From Microcella alkalica (GTDB lineage Bacteria > Actinomycetota > Actinomycetes > Actinomycetales > Microbacteriaceae): a stretch of DNA of 64,000 bases. The stretch is taken from positions 163,897-227,896 of the forward strand of contig NZ_JABUKC010000004.1 of the NCBI RefSeq assembly GCF_014595885.1, written 5' to 3'. The notes under the pieces were generated by a model. It ran no database searches. It saw nothing but the letters and a program-made list of their open reading frames with translations, and was not told the DNA's origin. This document shows, in pieces, positions 35,388 to 43,616 of the stretch (positions are counted from its first letter, which is position 1; each line of letters begins with the position of its first letter). The translations under genes and the position numbers were made by a program.

Positions 35388-38037
35388 TCGACGCCGCGCG
35401 CCACAGTGCGTGCACCGCGATTCCCGCCGCGAACGAGACGAGGGTCGCCGCGAGCGGCGCGTCGTCCTCGAGCAGCGGGTACAGCTCCCAGTGCACGAGG
35501 TAGACGAAGAGCGACGCCGTCGCGACGGTCGTCACGACCGGCACGACGAGGCGGGGGATGCGCACCGAGCGCAGCCACGTCAGCGCGAGCAGCCCGGCCA
35601 CGACGACCGCCTCCCGCTGCACATCGCCGAAGAACCCGATCGTGCCGATGAGCGCGAGGCCGGAGACCGCCGCGCGCTGCCCGACCGTCTCGGCCCGCGC
35701 GATCGCCCAGCCGAGCGCGAGCAGCCACAGCACCCCCGGCAGGGCGTAGCGCTCGACGGCGCCTGACGTGACGCCGCCGGTGACGGCGAGCCGCACGCCA
35801 AGCGCCGCGACGACGACGCCGACGGCGAGCGCGAAGGGCGCGCGCCGCTCGAGCCGGTCGACGCCCGGCACGAGGAGCGCGAGCGCGCCGAGCAGCGTCG
35901 CCCAGACGGCGGCCTCGAGGAACCAGAACCGCCACTGCTCGCTCCAGCCGGAGGCATCGCCGAGCACAGAATTCAGCAGCAGCGCGGTCGTCGGCTCGTA
36001 CGCGCCGGTGGTGAGCGCGACGCCGCCGATCCACAGCACGGCCGGCACGGCGATCATCGCGGTCGCGCGCACGAGCCCGCGCACGCGAGCCGCGCGCGTC
36101 GCTCCGGCGAGCGGGAACCGCGCGAGGTTGTAGCCGAGCACCGCGAGCAGCACGTGCGCCCCGCCCTGGATGCCGAGCAGGTTCGCGTGCGTGCCGACGA
36201 TGAGCACGATCGCGAGGGCCCGCAGCGCGACGGGCGCCTCGACGGTGACGAGCGCCCACGACGAGCGCCGCCTCGACGCGGCTGACGCGGCGGTGGCGGT
36301 CGCGGTGGATGCCCGCTCGCCGTCGCCCGTCGACGCCGCGGCCGCAAGGCCCGCCTCGGCGCGAGCGGCCGCGAGGGCTCCGAGCTCGGCCGCCGTCATG
36401 GTCGGCCACTCGCGCGGCAGCGCCCCGACGAGGCGCTCGAGCCGCACGACGGCCTCGACGTAGGCGAGCGAGTCGCCGTCGAGGGTGACGAAGCTGTCGG
36501 TCGCGGCGGCGTCGGGGCGGTCGAGCACGGTCGCGTAGAGGGCGCGCACCGCCTCGGTCAGCGCAGCGGGGTCGTCGTCGGCGGCCCGCGCCGAGGACAC
36601 GGCACTCTCCTCGCCCGCCGGGAGCTGCGCGGTCGCCGCCGCGAGCCGCTCGGCGAGCTCGCGCAGCTCGCCACGGTCGGGCTTGCCGCTCGAGGTCACC
36701 GCGAGCGCTCCCAGGCGCGCGACCGCGAACGAGCGCGTCGGCAGGCCCGTCGCGGCGGCGAGCACGGCGGGCACGCACTCGAGCTCGGCGGCCGTCGCCG
36801 GCGAGCCGACGAGCACGCCGTCGGGGCCCTCCACGGCGTAGGCGGGCAGCCCCTTCTCGCCCAGCAGCGTCTCGAGCCGGTCGAGGTCGACGCGCAGGCC
36901 GAAGAGCTTCACGAACCGGCTCGCGCGCCCGACGATCTCGACGAGGCCGTCCGGGGCGATGCGCGCGAGGTCGCCGGTGCGCAGCTCGTCGAGCTTGGCC
37001 CCGCGGGCGAGGTCGGCGGTGCTCGCGGCGTAGCCCATCATGACGTTCGGTCCGGTGTAGACGAGCTCGCCGCATCCGGCCTCATCGGGCGCGTCGATGC
37101 GCAGCGCGCCGCCGGGGATGGCCACGCCGATCGCCTCGGGGCGCGAGGCGGCGAGGTGCGGCGGCAGGTAGGCCATGCGCGCGGTGGCCTCGGTCGCGCC
37201 GTACATGACGACGAAGTCGGCGCCGTGCTCGGCGGCCTCGCCCGCCCAGCGGCGCACGCGGTCGGCAGCGAGGCGCCCGCCGGCCTGCGTCATGAGGCGC
37301 AGGCTCGGCAGTGCGAAGGGTCGCGCCTCGGAGGCCTCAAGCAGCGAGAAGGTGTGCGGCACGCCGGCGAGCGAGGTGACGCGGGCCTCGCGCGCGTCGC
37401 TCCAGAAGGCGGGGTCGACGACGCTGCGCTCGGTCAGCAGCACGCTCGCCCCGGCTGCCAGGTGGCTCGTCACGATCGACAGGCCGTAGCAGTAGTGCAG
37501 CGGCAGCGTGGTCGCCCCGCGGTCCTCGCGCGTCAGCCGCAGGTACTCCGCGATCGCGCGGGCGTTACTGCGCAGGTTCTCGCGCGAGAGCCGCACGAGC
37601 TTCGGCGAGCCGGTCGAGCCGGAGGTGCTCAGCAGCATCGCGAGCTCGGGGTGCAGCTCGTGGGCGCTGCCGTCGCGGCTGTGCTCGAGCACGAGCTCGC
37701 CGTCGAGGCTGTCGAGCACGGTGTCGGGGTCGTACGCGTCGAGGATGCTGCGCCGCAGCGTCGCGGCGGGCCCCTCCCCTGCATCGACGAGCACGACGGG
37801 ATGCCCGCCCGCGAGCGCGGCGAGCAGGCTCACGATCGTCTGCTCGTCTCGCCGGCAGGCGAGCATGACGAGCCTGCGCTCGGCGCCGAGCAGCGCGGAG
37901 CGCTCCGCGACGCGGTCGCGCAGCTCCCCGTAGGTGACGCGCCCGTGCGGCCCGACGAGCGCGACGTCGTCGTCGGCTCCGGCGAGCAGCGGCAGCTCGC
38001 GGGCACGGGCGAGGGTGGTCGTCGAGGGAGCGGTCAT
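35332..38037 (-). CDS. Three-domain protein: AMP-forming adenylation domain, carrier domain, membrane acyltransferase-3-like domain
   Basis: 901 residues. The adenylation domain (about 15-465) has the P-loop LLSTSGSTGSPK (135-146), YGATEAT (278-284), TGDL (353-356) and the catalytic lysine in SGKPDRGEL (Lys451). The carrier domain (about 485-560) has the phosphopantetheine site DGDSLAYVE (Ser522). After an Ala/Ser/Thr linker, about 8-10 helices (595-880) resemble acyltransferase 3, with VGTHANLLGIQGG (His616). In sum it could activate a carboxylic acid, load it on its own carrier and pass it across or into the membrane, like DltA/DltC with a transferase in one chain. Acid and acceptor are unknown. 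Confidence 0.82.
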   Translation of the reverse strand: MTAPSTTTLARARELPLLAGADDDVALVGPHGRVTYGELRDRVAERSALLGAERRLVMLACRRDEQTIVSLLAALAGGHPVVLVDAGEGPAATLRRSILDAYDPDTVLDSLDGELVLEHSRDGSAHELHPELAMLLSTSGSTGSPKLVRLSRENLRSNARAIAEYLRLTREDRGATTLPLHYCYGLSIVTSHLAAGASVLLTERSVVDPAFWSDAREARVTSLAGVPHTFSLLEASEARPFALPSLRLMTQAGGRLAADRVRRWAGEAAEHGADFVVMYGATEATARMAYLPPHLAASRPEAIGVAIPGGALRIDAPDEAGCGELVYTGPNVMMGYAASTADLARGAKLDELRTGDLARIAPDGLVEIVGRASRFVKLFGLRVDLDRLETLLGEKGLPAYAVEGPDGVLVGSPATAAELECVPAVLAAATGLPTRSFAVARLGALAVTSSGKPDRGELRELAERLAAATAQLPAGEESAVSSARAADDDPAALTEAVRALYATVLDRPDAAATDSFVTLDGDSLAYVEAVVRLERLVGALPREWPTMTAAELGALAAARAEAGLAAAASTGDGERASTATATAASAASRRRSSWALVTVEAPVALRALAIVLIVGTHANLLGIQGGAHVLLAVLGYNLARFPLAGATRAARVRGLVRATAMIAVPAVLWIGGVALTTGAYEPTTALLLNSVLGDASGWSEQWRFWFLEAAVWATLLGALALLVPGVDRLERRAPFALAVGVVVAALGVRLAVTGGVTSGAVERYALPGVLWLLALGWAIARAETVGQRAAVSGLALIGTIGFFGDVQREAVVVAGLLALTWLRSVRIPRLVVPVVTTVATASLFVYLVHWELYPLLEDDAPLAATLVSFAAGIAVHALWRAASISCRRAGRRGRRASSDPR

Positions 38038-38161
38038 GATCCTGAGGAGGGGGCGGCGGCGCGGACGAGCGTGACGGCCCGCGAGTAAGGGAAGCCTAAG
38101 CTATGCGGCCGCCGCGCGGGCCTGCACACTCGACACTCGCGCCGTGCGGGGGTGCCCTCGT

Positions 38162-38794
38162 TCAGCCCTGCGCGGCGAACGCCATGCCGATGCCGAGCAG
38201 GATCAGGGCGCAGCCGCCGACGGCGCGGAGGGCGGCGATGCGGCGCCGGTTCGAGGCGAAGCACTCCCGCGCGGTGCCGGCGGCGATGCCGTAGAGCGAG
38301 TCGCTCACGACGCCCATGGCGAGGAAGATCGCGCCGAGCCCGATCATCTGCAGCGCGGGGTCGCCGGCATCGGGCACGACCGCCTGGGGCAGCGCGGCGA
38401 CGAAGAACACGATCGTCTTCGGGTTGGTGAGCCCCACGACGACGCTCTCGCGCACGATCGTGCGGGTGCGCGGGGTGACGGGGTCGAGCTCGCCCTCGCC
38501 GAACTCGCTCCGGTGCCGGATCGACTGGACGCCCAGCCACACGAGCACGAGCGCGCCGGCGACCTTCAGCACGGTGAACAGCACAGCCGACTGCGCGATG
38601 ACGACGCCGACCCCGAGCGCGACCGACACGATCTGCAGCCCCACCCCGACCGCCCCGCCGAGCACGCTCAACAGGGCCGCGCGCGTGCCGAGCGCGAGCG
38701 CGCGACCGATGACGAACAGCACGCCGGGCCCCGGCACGACGATGATGACGACCGAGGTGAGCACGAACGCCAGCAGCTCGGGACCGAACACCAC
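38162..38794 (-). CDS. LysE/RhtB-family exporter
   Basis: 210 residues, six helices. The N-terminal VVPGPGVLFVIGRALALGTRAAL and the central GLTNPKTIVFFVAALPQ are the family marks. Members export amino acids or their derivatives; the cargo is not predictable. Several GTG codons cluster at the start (38800, 38794, 38791). GTG 38794 is chosen because it lies seven bases from TAGCAT, giving a leaderless message, and there is no Shine-Dalgarno. It is followed by the adenylation-domain gene on the same strand after 124 bases. Confidence 0.88.
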   Translation of the reverse strand: MVFGPELLAFVLTSVVIIVVPGPGVLFVIGRALALGTRAALLSVLGGAVGVGLQIVSVALGVGVVIAQSAVLFTVLKVAGALVLVWLGVQSIRHRSEFGEGELDPVTPRTRTIVRESVVVGLTNPKTIVFFVAALPQAVVPDAGDPALQMIGLGAIFLAMGVVSDSLYGIAAGTARECFASNRRRIAALRAVGGCALILLGIGMAFAAQG

Positions 38795-38801
38795 GAGCAC
38801 G

Positions 38802-38807
38802 ATGCTA
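38802..38807 (-). promoter_or_regulatory. Leaderless-type -10 box (TAGCAT) of the LysE gene
   Basis: TAGCAT seven bases before GTG 38794 on the minus strand; helps decide between clustered GTG codons. Confidence 0.45.
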
Positions 38808-38994
38808 GGGCCGCGCCGAGCGGCCTCCGAACGCCGGTCGCCGTCGGCTGCGGGCGACGTTCGCGAGGCGAGCATCCGGATGCCCCGCAGCGCTCTCGGC
38901 TCGCACCGAAGTCGCTGCGGCACAGTGCTGCCGTGGACGACGCGCACCATAGGCCCTGGCCCCTGCTCCGCGACCGACGGGCGGGGGCTCGCGC

Positions 38995-40323
38995 ATGAAC
39001 CAGCTCTGGATCGACCTCGCCCTCGTGGCGGTCTTCGTCGGCATCGGCGGCGTCTTCGCCGCCACCGAGCTCGCCCTCGTCTCGCTGCGCGAGAGCCAGC
39101 TCGCCGCGCTCGAGGCGCGCAGCGCTCGCGGCGCGCGCGTCGCGGCCGTCGCGCGCGACCCGAACACCTTCCTCGCCGCGGTGCAGGTCGGCGTCACCGT
39201 CGCCGGCTTTCTCTCCGCCGCGTACGGCGCGACGGCGCTCGCGCCGTACCTCTCCCCCGCGCTCGAGGGGCTCGGGCTCGAGCGCGCGACCGCCGAGACG
39301 GTCGCGGTCGTCGTCATGACGCTGCTCGTCGCCTACGCCTCCCTCGTGTTCGGCGAGCTCGCGCCGAAGCGGCTCGCGCTGCAGCGCGCCGAGGCCTTCG
39401 CGCTCGTCGTCGCGCCACCGCTCGCGACGCTCTCGCGCCTGCTGCGCCCGCTCATCTGGCTGCTCGGTCGCTCGACCGACCTCGTCGTGCGGCTGCTCGG
39501 GGGCGACCCGCGACGCCGCGGCGAGTCGATGAGCGACGACGAGCTGCGCTCGCTCGTGGCCTCGCACGAGGGGCTCGGCGATGAGGAGCGCGAGATCGTC
39601 GCCGACGTGCTCGGCGCCGCCGACCGCACGATCGTCGAGGTCATGCGTCCGCGCGGCGACATCGTCTCCCTGCGCGCCGGCATGACGATCGCCGAGGCGC
39701 GCGAGGCGGTGCGCGAGCAGCCGTACTCGCGCTACCCGGTGCTGCGCGAGAGCGCCGACGACATCGACCGCTTCGTGCACGTGCGCGACCTCGCGTGGGC
39801 CGAGCAGCCGGAACGACGCATCGACGAGCTGGCTCGACCGGTCGCCCTCGTGCCCGGCACCGCGCTCGTGCTGCCGACGCTCGCGGCCCTGCGCGACGCC
39901 GGCGCGCACCTGGCCATCGTCGTCGACGAGTACGGCGGCACCGACGGTCTCGTCACGCTGGAGGACCTGGTCGAGGAGCTCATCGGCGAGGTCCACGACG
40001 AGTACGACCCCGCCGACCGCGCGCGCGGTCGGGAGACGCCCGGCCCGGAGCTCTCGACCGTGCCGGGCGACACGACGCTCGACCGCTTCGCCGAGCTCAC
40101 GGGCCTGACGCTCGAGGAGGGGCCGTATGAGACGGTCGCCGGTTTCGTCGTCGCGCGCCTCGGTCGCCTCGCCGAGCAGGGGGATGCGGTGGCCGTCAAC
40201 GGCGCGACGCTCACGGTCGCGACGGTGCGGCGCCGCCGCATCACCGTGGTGCGGCTCGATCGCGCGTCGAGCACGGCGGAGGACGCCGAGCATGCGAAAG
40301 GCCCGGCAGCTGGCGAGAGCTGA
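38995..40323 (+). CDS. CNNM/CorC-type transporter-like protein (DUF21, CBS pair, CorC_HlyC)
   Basis: 442 residues. The DUF21/CNNM membrane domain (about 1-190, four helices) has AATELALVSLRESQL and LVFGELAPKRLALQRAE. Then come two CBS domains (about 205-330; MRPRGDIVSL, SRYPVLRE, VVDEYGGTDGLVTLEDLVEE) and a C-terminal CorC_HlyC domain (345-425). Related proteins take part in Mg2+/Co2+ transport; older annotation as hemolysin is unproven. The ATG follows a G-rich CGGGCGGGGGC. It ends 12 bases before the opposite-strand tRNA-Lys. Confidence 0.88.
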   Translation: MNQLWIDLALVAVFVGIGGVFAATELALVSLRESQLAALEARSARGARVAAVARDPNTFLAAVQVGVTVAGFLSAAYGATALAPYLSPALEGLGLERATAETVAVVVMTLLVAYASLVFGELAPKRLALQRAEAFALVVAPPLATLSRLLRPLIWLLGRSTDLVVRLLGGDPRRRGESMSDDELRSLVASHEGLGDEEREIVADVLGAADRTIVEVMRPRGDIVSLRAGMTIAEAREAVREQPYSRYPVLRESADDIDRFVHVRDLAWAEQPERRIDELARPVALVPGTALVLPTLAALRDAGAHLAIVVDEYGGTDGLVTLEDLVEELIGEVHDEYDPADRARGRETPGPELSTVPGDTTLDRFAELTGLTLEEGPYETVAGFVVARLGRLAEQGDAVAVNGATLTVATVRRRRITVVRLDRASSTAEDAEHAKGPAAGES

Positions 40324-40335
40324 CCGGGCCTGTCG

Positions 40336-40408
<73 letters not shown>

Positions 40409-40502
40409 GCAGTTCGACGAGCGAACCGAGAGGCAACGATAGCAGAGATCGAGAGGCGCGTTCCACACGGCGGGCGTCCAGCCGGTGCGGGGCGGGCATC
40501 CA

Positions 40503-40508
40503 TACACT
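40503..40508 (+). promoter_or_regulatory. Candidate -10 box (TACACT) for bcp
   Basis: TACACT about 66 bases before the bcp ATG; fits TAnnnT. No clear -35. Confidence 0.35.
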
Positions 40509-40574
40509 GACCAGCGAGCGCCGAGGCCCGCAGGGCCGGCGCGCCCCGCCCTCTCATCTCGCAAGGAGCCCCTC

Positions 40575-41051
40575 ATGACCGAGGCCCGCCTCGAGGCCGG
40601 CGCGCCCGCGCCCGCCTTCACGCTCGCCGACAAGGACGGCCAGCACGTCTCGCTCTCCGACTACGCCGGGAAGAAGGTCGTGCTGTACTTCTACCCCGCC
40701 GCCTCGACGCCCGGCTGCACTACGCAGGCGTGCGACTTCCGCGACAGCCTCAACTCGCTCGCCGCCGCCGGCTACCAGGTGCTCGGCGTCTCGAAGGATC
40801 AGGGCCCGGCGCTGCAGAAGTTCGCCGAGGAGGAGAACCTGAACTTCCCGCTGCTGAGCGACCCCGACCTCGCGGTGCACCAGGCCTACGGCGCCTACGG
40901 TGAGAAGTCGATGTACGGCAAGACCGTCACGGGCGTCATCCGCTCGACCTTCGTCATCGACGAGAACGGCGTCGTGACGCACCCGCTCTACAACGTCAAG
41001 GCCACCGGCCACGTGGCGAGCCTGCGCAAGAAGCTCGGCATCGACGCCTGA
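40575..41051 (+). CDS. bcp: Thioredoxin-dependent peroxiredoxin, Bcp/PrxQ type
   Basis: 158 residues; reduces H2O2 and organic peroxides with thioredoxin-like donors. Peroxidatic Cys48 in STPGCTTQACDFRD and resolving Cys53 five residues later are the PrxQ pattern. YFYPAASTPGC, the Arg in VIRSTFVID and the complete length agree. AAGGAG before the ATG sets the start. Monocistronic, with a terminator after it. Confidence 0.96.
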   Translation: MTEARLEAGAPAPAFTLADKDGQHVSLSDYAGKKVVLYFYPAASTPGCTTQACDFRDSLNSLAAAGYQVLGVSKDQGPALQKFAEEENLNFPLLSDPDLAVHQAYGAYGEKSMYGKTVTGVIRSTFVIDENGVVTHPLYNVKATGHVASLRKKLGIDA

Positions 41052-41095
41052 GCCGCGCCTCGCCGGCGCCTCCGCGGCGCTGAATCGCACGACCC

Positions 41096-41131
41096 CGACG
41101 GGCTCGAGTCGCCTACGACTCGGGCCCGTCG
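41096..41131. terminator. Terminator between bcp and the convergent membrane gene
   Basis: 15-bp stem with one mismatch (CGACGGGCTCGAGTC against GACTCGGGCCCGTCG), six-base loop; it overlaps the last codons and stop of the minus-strand gene. Confidence 0.65.
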
Positions 41132-41490
41132 TCGTGCCTGGCCAGGTGTTCGCTCACCGAAGGTGTCAGCAGCAGCACGATCGCGACGATCGCGGGGATC
41201 AGCAGCCAGGAGGCGATATCGGGCCGCGGCAGGAAGCCCTGGATGCTGCCGACCCCCACCGCGACCTGCAGGAACTGCCACACGAGCGCTCCGCCGCGCG
41301 TCCACGAACGGCCGCGCCACATCGCGATCGTCAGCGTGATCAGCCAGAACGCGGCGATCGCGGCGACGACGAGCAGCGCGATCGCGGTCGCGACAGAGGT
41401 CGTCGGCTGCGTCGCGAGCTCGTAGCCGAGGAAGATCGTGACGCCCGCCATGAGCGCCGCCTCGGCACCGATGATGGTGACGAGCAGCAC
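41113..41490 (-). CDS. Four-helix membrane protein, unknown
   Basis: 125 residues from GTG 41490, the only start codon in the region; the frame is open further but has no start codon that fits. Four hydrophobic helices (about 2-22, 33-55, 65-82, 90-108) and a short charged end SEHLARHDDGPES. No family recognised; no ribosome site is visible. Its terminator overlaps the 3' end. Confidence 0.6.
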   Translation of the reverse strand: MLLVTIIGAEAALMAGVTIFLGYELATQPTTSVATAIALLVVAAIAAFWLITLTIAMWRGRSWTRGGALVWQFLQVAVGVGSIQGFLPRPDIASWLLIPAIVAIVLLLTPSVSEHLARHDDGPES

Positions 41491-41734
41491 GACGAGAGGT
41501 GTACGGCCGGTGTCGTTCAGGGAAATCGCCCTCGCTGAAACTCTTGATTTCGAGTGTGTTACGGGTCAGACTATTCGAGGTTGATGAACCGCCTACAGCG
41601 CCGTGGGCCGTCTTGAAGATCCTCTTCACTCCCCACTCGACACCTCGGTTCGCCGAGGTCGCGGTGCGCCCGTCAACCCGATGCCGAAGGTCTCGTCGAA
41701 GGCGCCCGCAGCCCAACCCAAGGAGCACTGTCCC

Positions 41735-41983
41735 ATGGACTGGCGTGACAAGGCAGCCTGCCTCACCGCTGACCCCGAGCTGTTCTTCCCGGTCGGCAAC
41801 ACCGGCCCCGCGGTCGACCAGATCGAGAAGGCCAAGACGGTGTGCGGCCGATGCTCGGTGACTGAGACGTGCCTGCAGTACGCCCTCGAGACCAACCAGG
41901 ACTCGGGCGTGTGGGGCGGCCTCAGCGAGGATGAGCGCCGAGCTCTCAAGCGCCGCGCAGCGCGAGCCCGCCGGGCCTCCTAG
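41735..41983 (+). CDS. whiB1: WhiB-family 4Fe-4S transcription factor, WhiB1-like
   Basis: 82 residues. The four cluster cysteines are Cys9, Cys37, Cys40 and Cys46 (CGRCSVTETC), followed by the beta-turn GVWGGLSEDERR and a basic C-terminal DNA-binding tail RRAARARRAS. WhiB1 binds the primary sigma factor, is NO-sensitive and essential in mycobacteria. AAGGAG before the ATG. The 244 bases upstream hold no gene; a weak TTGATT at 41544 could be a -35. It faces a PdtaS-type kinase, the arrangement known for Rv3219/Rv3220c, which supports the WhiB1 assignment. Confidence 0.92.
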   Translation: MDWRDKAACLTADPELFFPVGNTGPAVDQIEKAKTVCGRCSVTETCLQYALETNQDSGVWGGLSEDERRALKRRAARARRAS

Positions 41984-42012
41984 CCGCCACAGACCCGCCC
42001 CGTCGTCGCTGC

Positions 42013-42060
42013 GGTCGTCGCGCGGAGGCGGGGCGTTCCTCTGCCCTCCGCGCGGCGACC
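42013..42060. terminator. Terminator between whiB1 and the PdtaS-like kinase
   Basis: 15-bp arms with one mismatch (GGTCGTCGCGCGGAG against CTCCGCGCGGCGACC) around an 18-base loop, between convergent genes. The long loop makes it less certain. Confidence 0.5.
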
Positions 42061-42112
42061 GGATGCCCGACCGGCGCCGCGACCGCGCTGCGCGCCTGCG
42101 CTGCCCGACCGC

Positions 42113-43612
42113 CTAGCCGCGGCGCCGCAGGTACAGCAGCGGCACCTCGATCGTGACCTCGGTGCCCTCACCCTCGAGGGTGTGCCAGTCGATCGTGCCG
42201 CCGAGCTCGCCCTGGATCAGGGTGCGCACGATCTGCGTGCCGAGCCCCGTGCCGACCTTGCCCTCGGGCAGGCCGCCGCCGTTGTCGCGCACCTTGACGG
42301 TGAGCCCGTCGTCGCTGCGCGTCGCGATGATCTCGACCTCGCCGTCGCCGCGACCCACGAGACCGTGCTCGACGGCGTTCGTCACGAGCTCGGTGAGCGC
42401 GAGCGCGAGCGGCGTCGCGTACTCGCTCGGCAGCGTTCCGAAGCTGCCCGTCGAGCGCGGGCGCACGACCGTGTTGTGGCTCGAGGCCACCTCGGCGATG
42501 AGCATGAGCACGCGCGCGAAGACCTCGTCGAAGTCGACGTTCTGACTGAGGCCCTCCGAGAGGGTGTCGTGCACCACGGCGATCGCCGCGACGCGACGCA
42601 TGGCCTGCGTCAGGGCATCCCGCGCCCCCTCGCTGTGCGTACGGCGGGCCTGGATGCGCAGCAGCGAGGCGACCGTCTGCAGATTGTTCTTCACCCGGTG
42701 GTGGATCTCGCGGATCGTCGCATCCTTGGTGATGAGCTCGCGCTCCTGGTGGCGCACCTCGGTGACGTCGCGGCACAGCACGATGGCGCCGATGCGCACG
42801 CCGCCGAGCCGCAGCGGGATCGCCCGCAGGCTCACCGTCACGCCGCGCGCGTCGATGTCGGTGCGCCAGGGCGCGCGGCCGGTCACCACGAGCGGCAGCG
42901 ACTCGTCGACGACGGCCTTGCCGTGCACGAGGCGCGTCGTGACGTCGGCGAGCGACTCGCCCTCGAGCTCGCCCGCGAAGCCCATGCGGTTGAAGGCACT
43001 CAGGCCGTTGGGGCTCGCGAAGGTGACGATGCCGTCGACATCGAGGCGGATGAGCCCGTCGGAGGCGCGCGGCGCACCGCGGCGCGGCCCGCTCGGCGCC
43101 GCCAGGTCGGGGAAGTCGGCGCTCGCGATCATCTCGAAGAGGTCGTTGGCGCACTCGTTGAAGGTGAGCTCCTGCCGGCTCGGCATGCGCGCCTCACTGA
43201 GGTTCGTGTGCCGGGTGAGCACCGCGATCGGATGCTCCCCCACCGCCTTGCCGCCCGGCGACAGTCGCCGCAGCACCGGCACGGCCCGCACGCGCGTGGG
43301 CGTCTCCTCGTACCAGTCGGGCGCGCTCGAGTCGACGATGCTCGCGCTCTCGAAGGCCTGCGTGACCTGCCGCCGCCACTCGGGCTTGATCTCCTGGCCC
43401 ACGAAGTCGCGGTAGAACAGCGTCGCCGAGCTCGACGGCCGCGCGTGCGCGACCGCGACGAAGCCGCCCTCGGTCGTCGGCACCCACAGCACGATGTCGG
43501 CGAAGGCGAGATCGGCCAGCAGCTGCCCCTCGGCGATGAGCAGGTGCAGCCACTCGATGTCGGCGTCGGTCAGCGCGGCGTGCTCGTGCACGAGATCGGA
43601 CAGGGTCGACAC
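42113..43612 (-). CDS. pdtaS: Cytosolic sensor histidine kinase, PdtaS-like (HisKA_2)
   Basis: 499 residues and no membrane helix. N-terminal GAF-like sensor (about 5-165), PAS domain (about 185-290), HisKA_2 with EIHHRVKNNLQTVASLL (phosphorylated His304), and HATPase with ELVTNAVEHG and NGGGLPEGKVGTGLGTQIV. This is the plan of mycobacterial PdtaS, which signals to an ANTAR RNA-binding antiterminator, PdtaR; no such regulator lies in this window. Convergent with whiB1 and four bases after the CpaE-like gene, reading the same direction. Confidence 0.9.
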   Translation of the reverse strand: MSTLSDLVHEHAALTDADIEWLHLLIAEGQLLADLAFADIVLWVPTTEGGFVAVAHARPSSSATLFYRDFVGQEIKPEWRRQVTQAFESASIVDSSAPDWYEETPTRVRAVPVLRRLSPGGKAVGEHPIAVLTRHTNLSEARMPSRQELTFNECANDLFEMIASADFPDLAAPSGPRRGAPRASDGLIRLDVDGIVTFASPNGLSAFNRMGFAGELEGESLADVTTRLVHGKAVVDESLPLVVTGRAPWRTDIDARGVTVSLRAIPLRLGGVRIGAIVLCRDVTEVRHQERELITKDATIREIHHRVKNNLQTVASLLRIQARRTHSEGARDALTQAMRRVAAIAVVHDTLSEGLSQNVDFDEVFARVLMLIAEVASSHNTVVRPRSTGSFGTLPSEYATPLALALTELVTNAVEHGLVGRGDGEVEIIATRSDDGLTVKVRDNGGGLPEGKVGTGLGTQIVRTLIQGELGGTIDWHTLEGEGTEVTIEVPLLYLRRRG

Positions 43613-43616
43613 CCCG

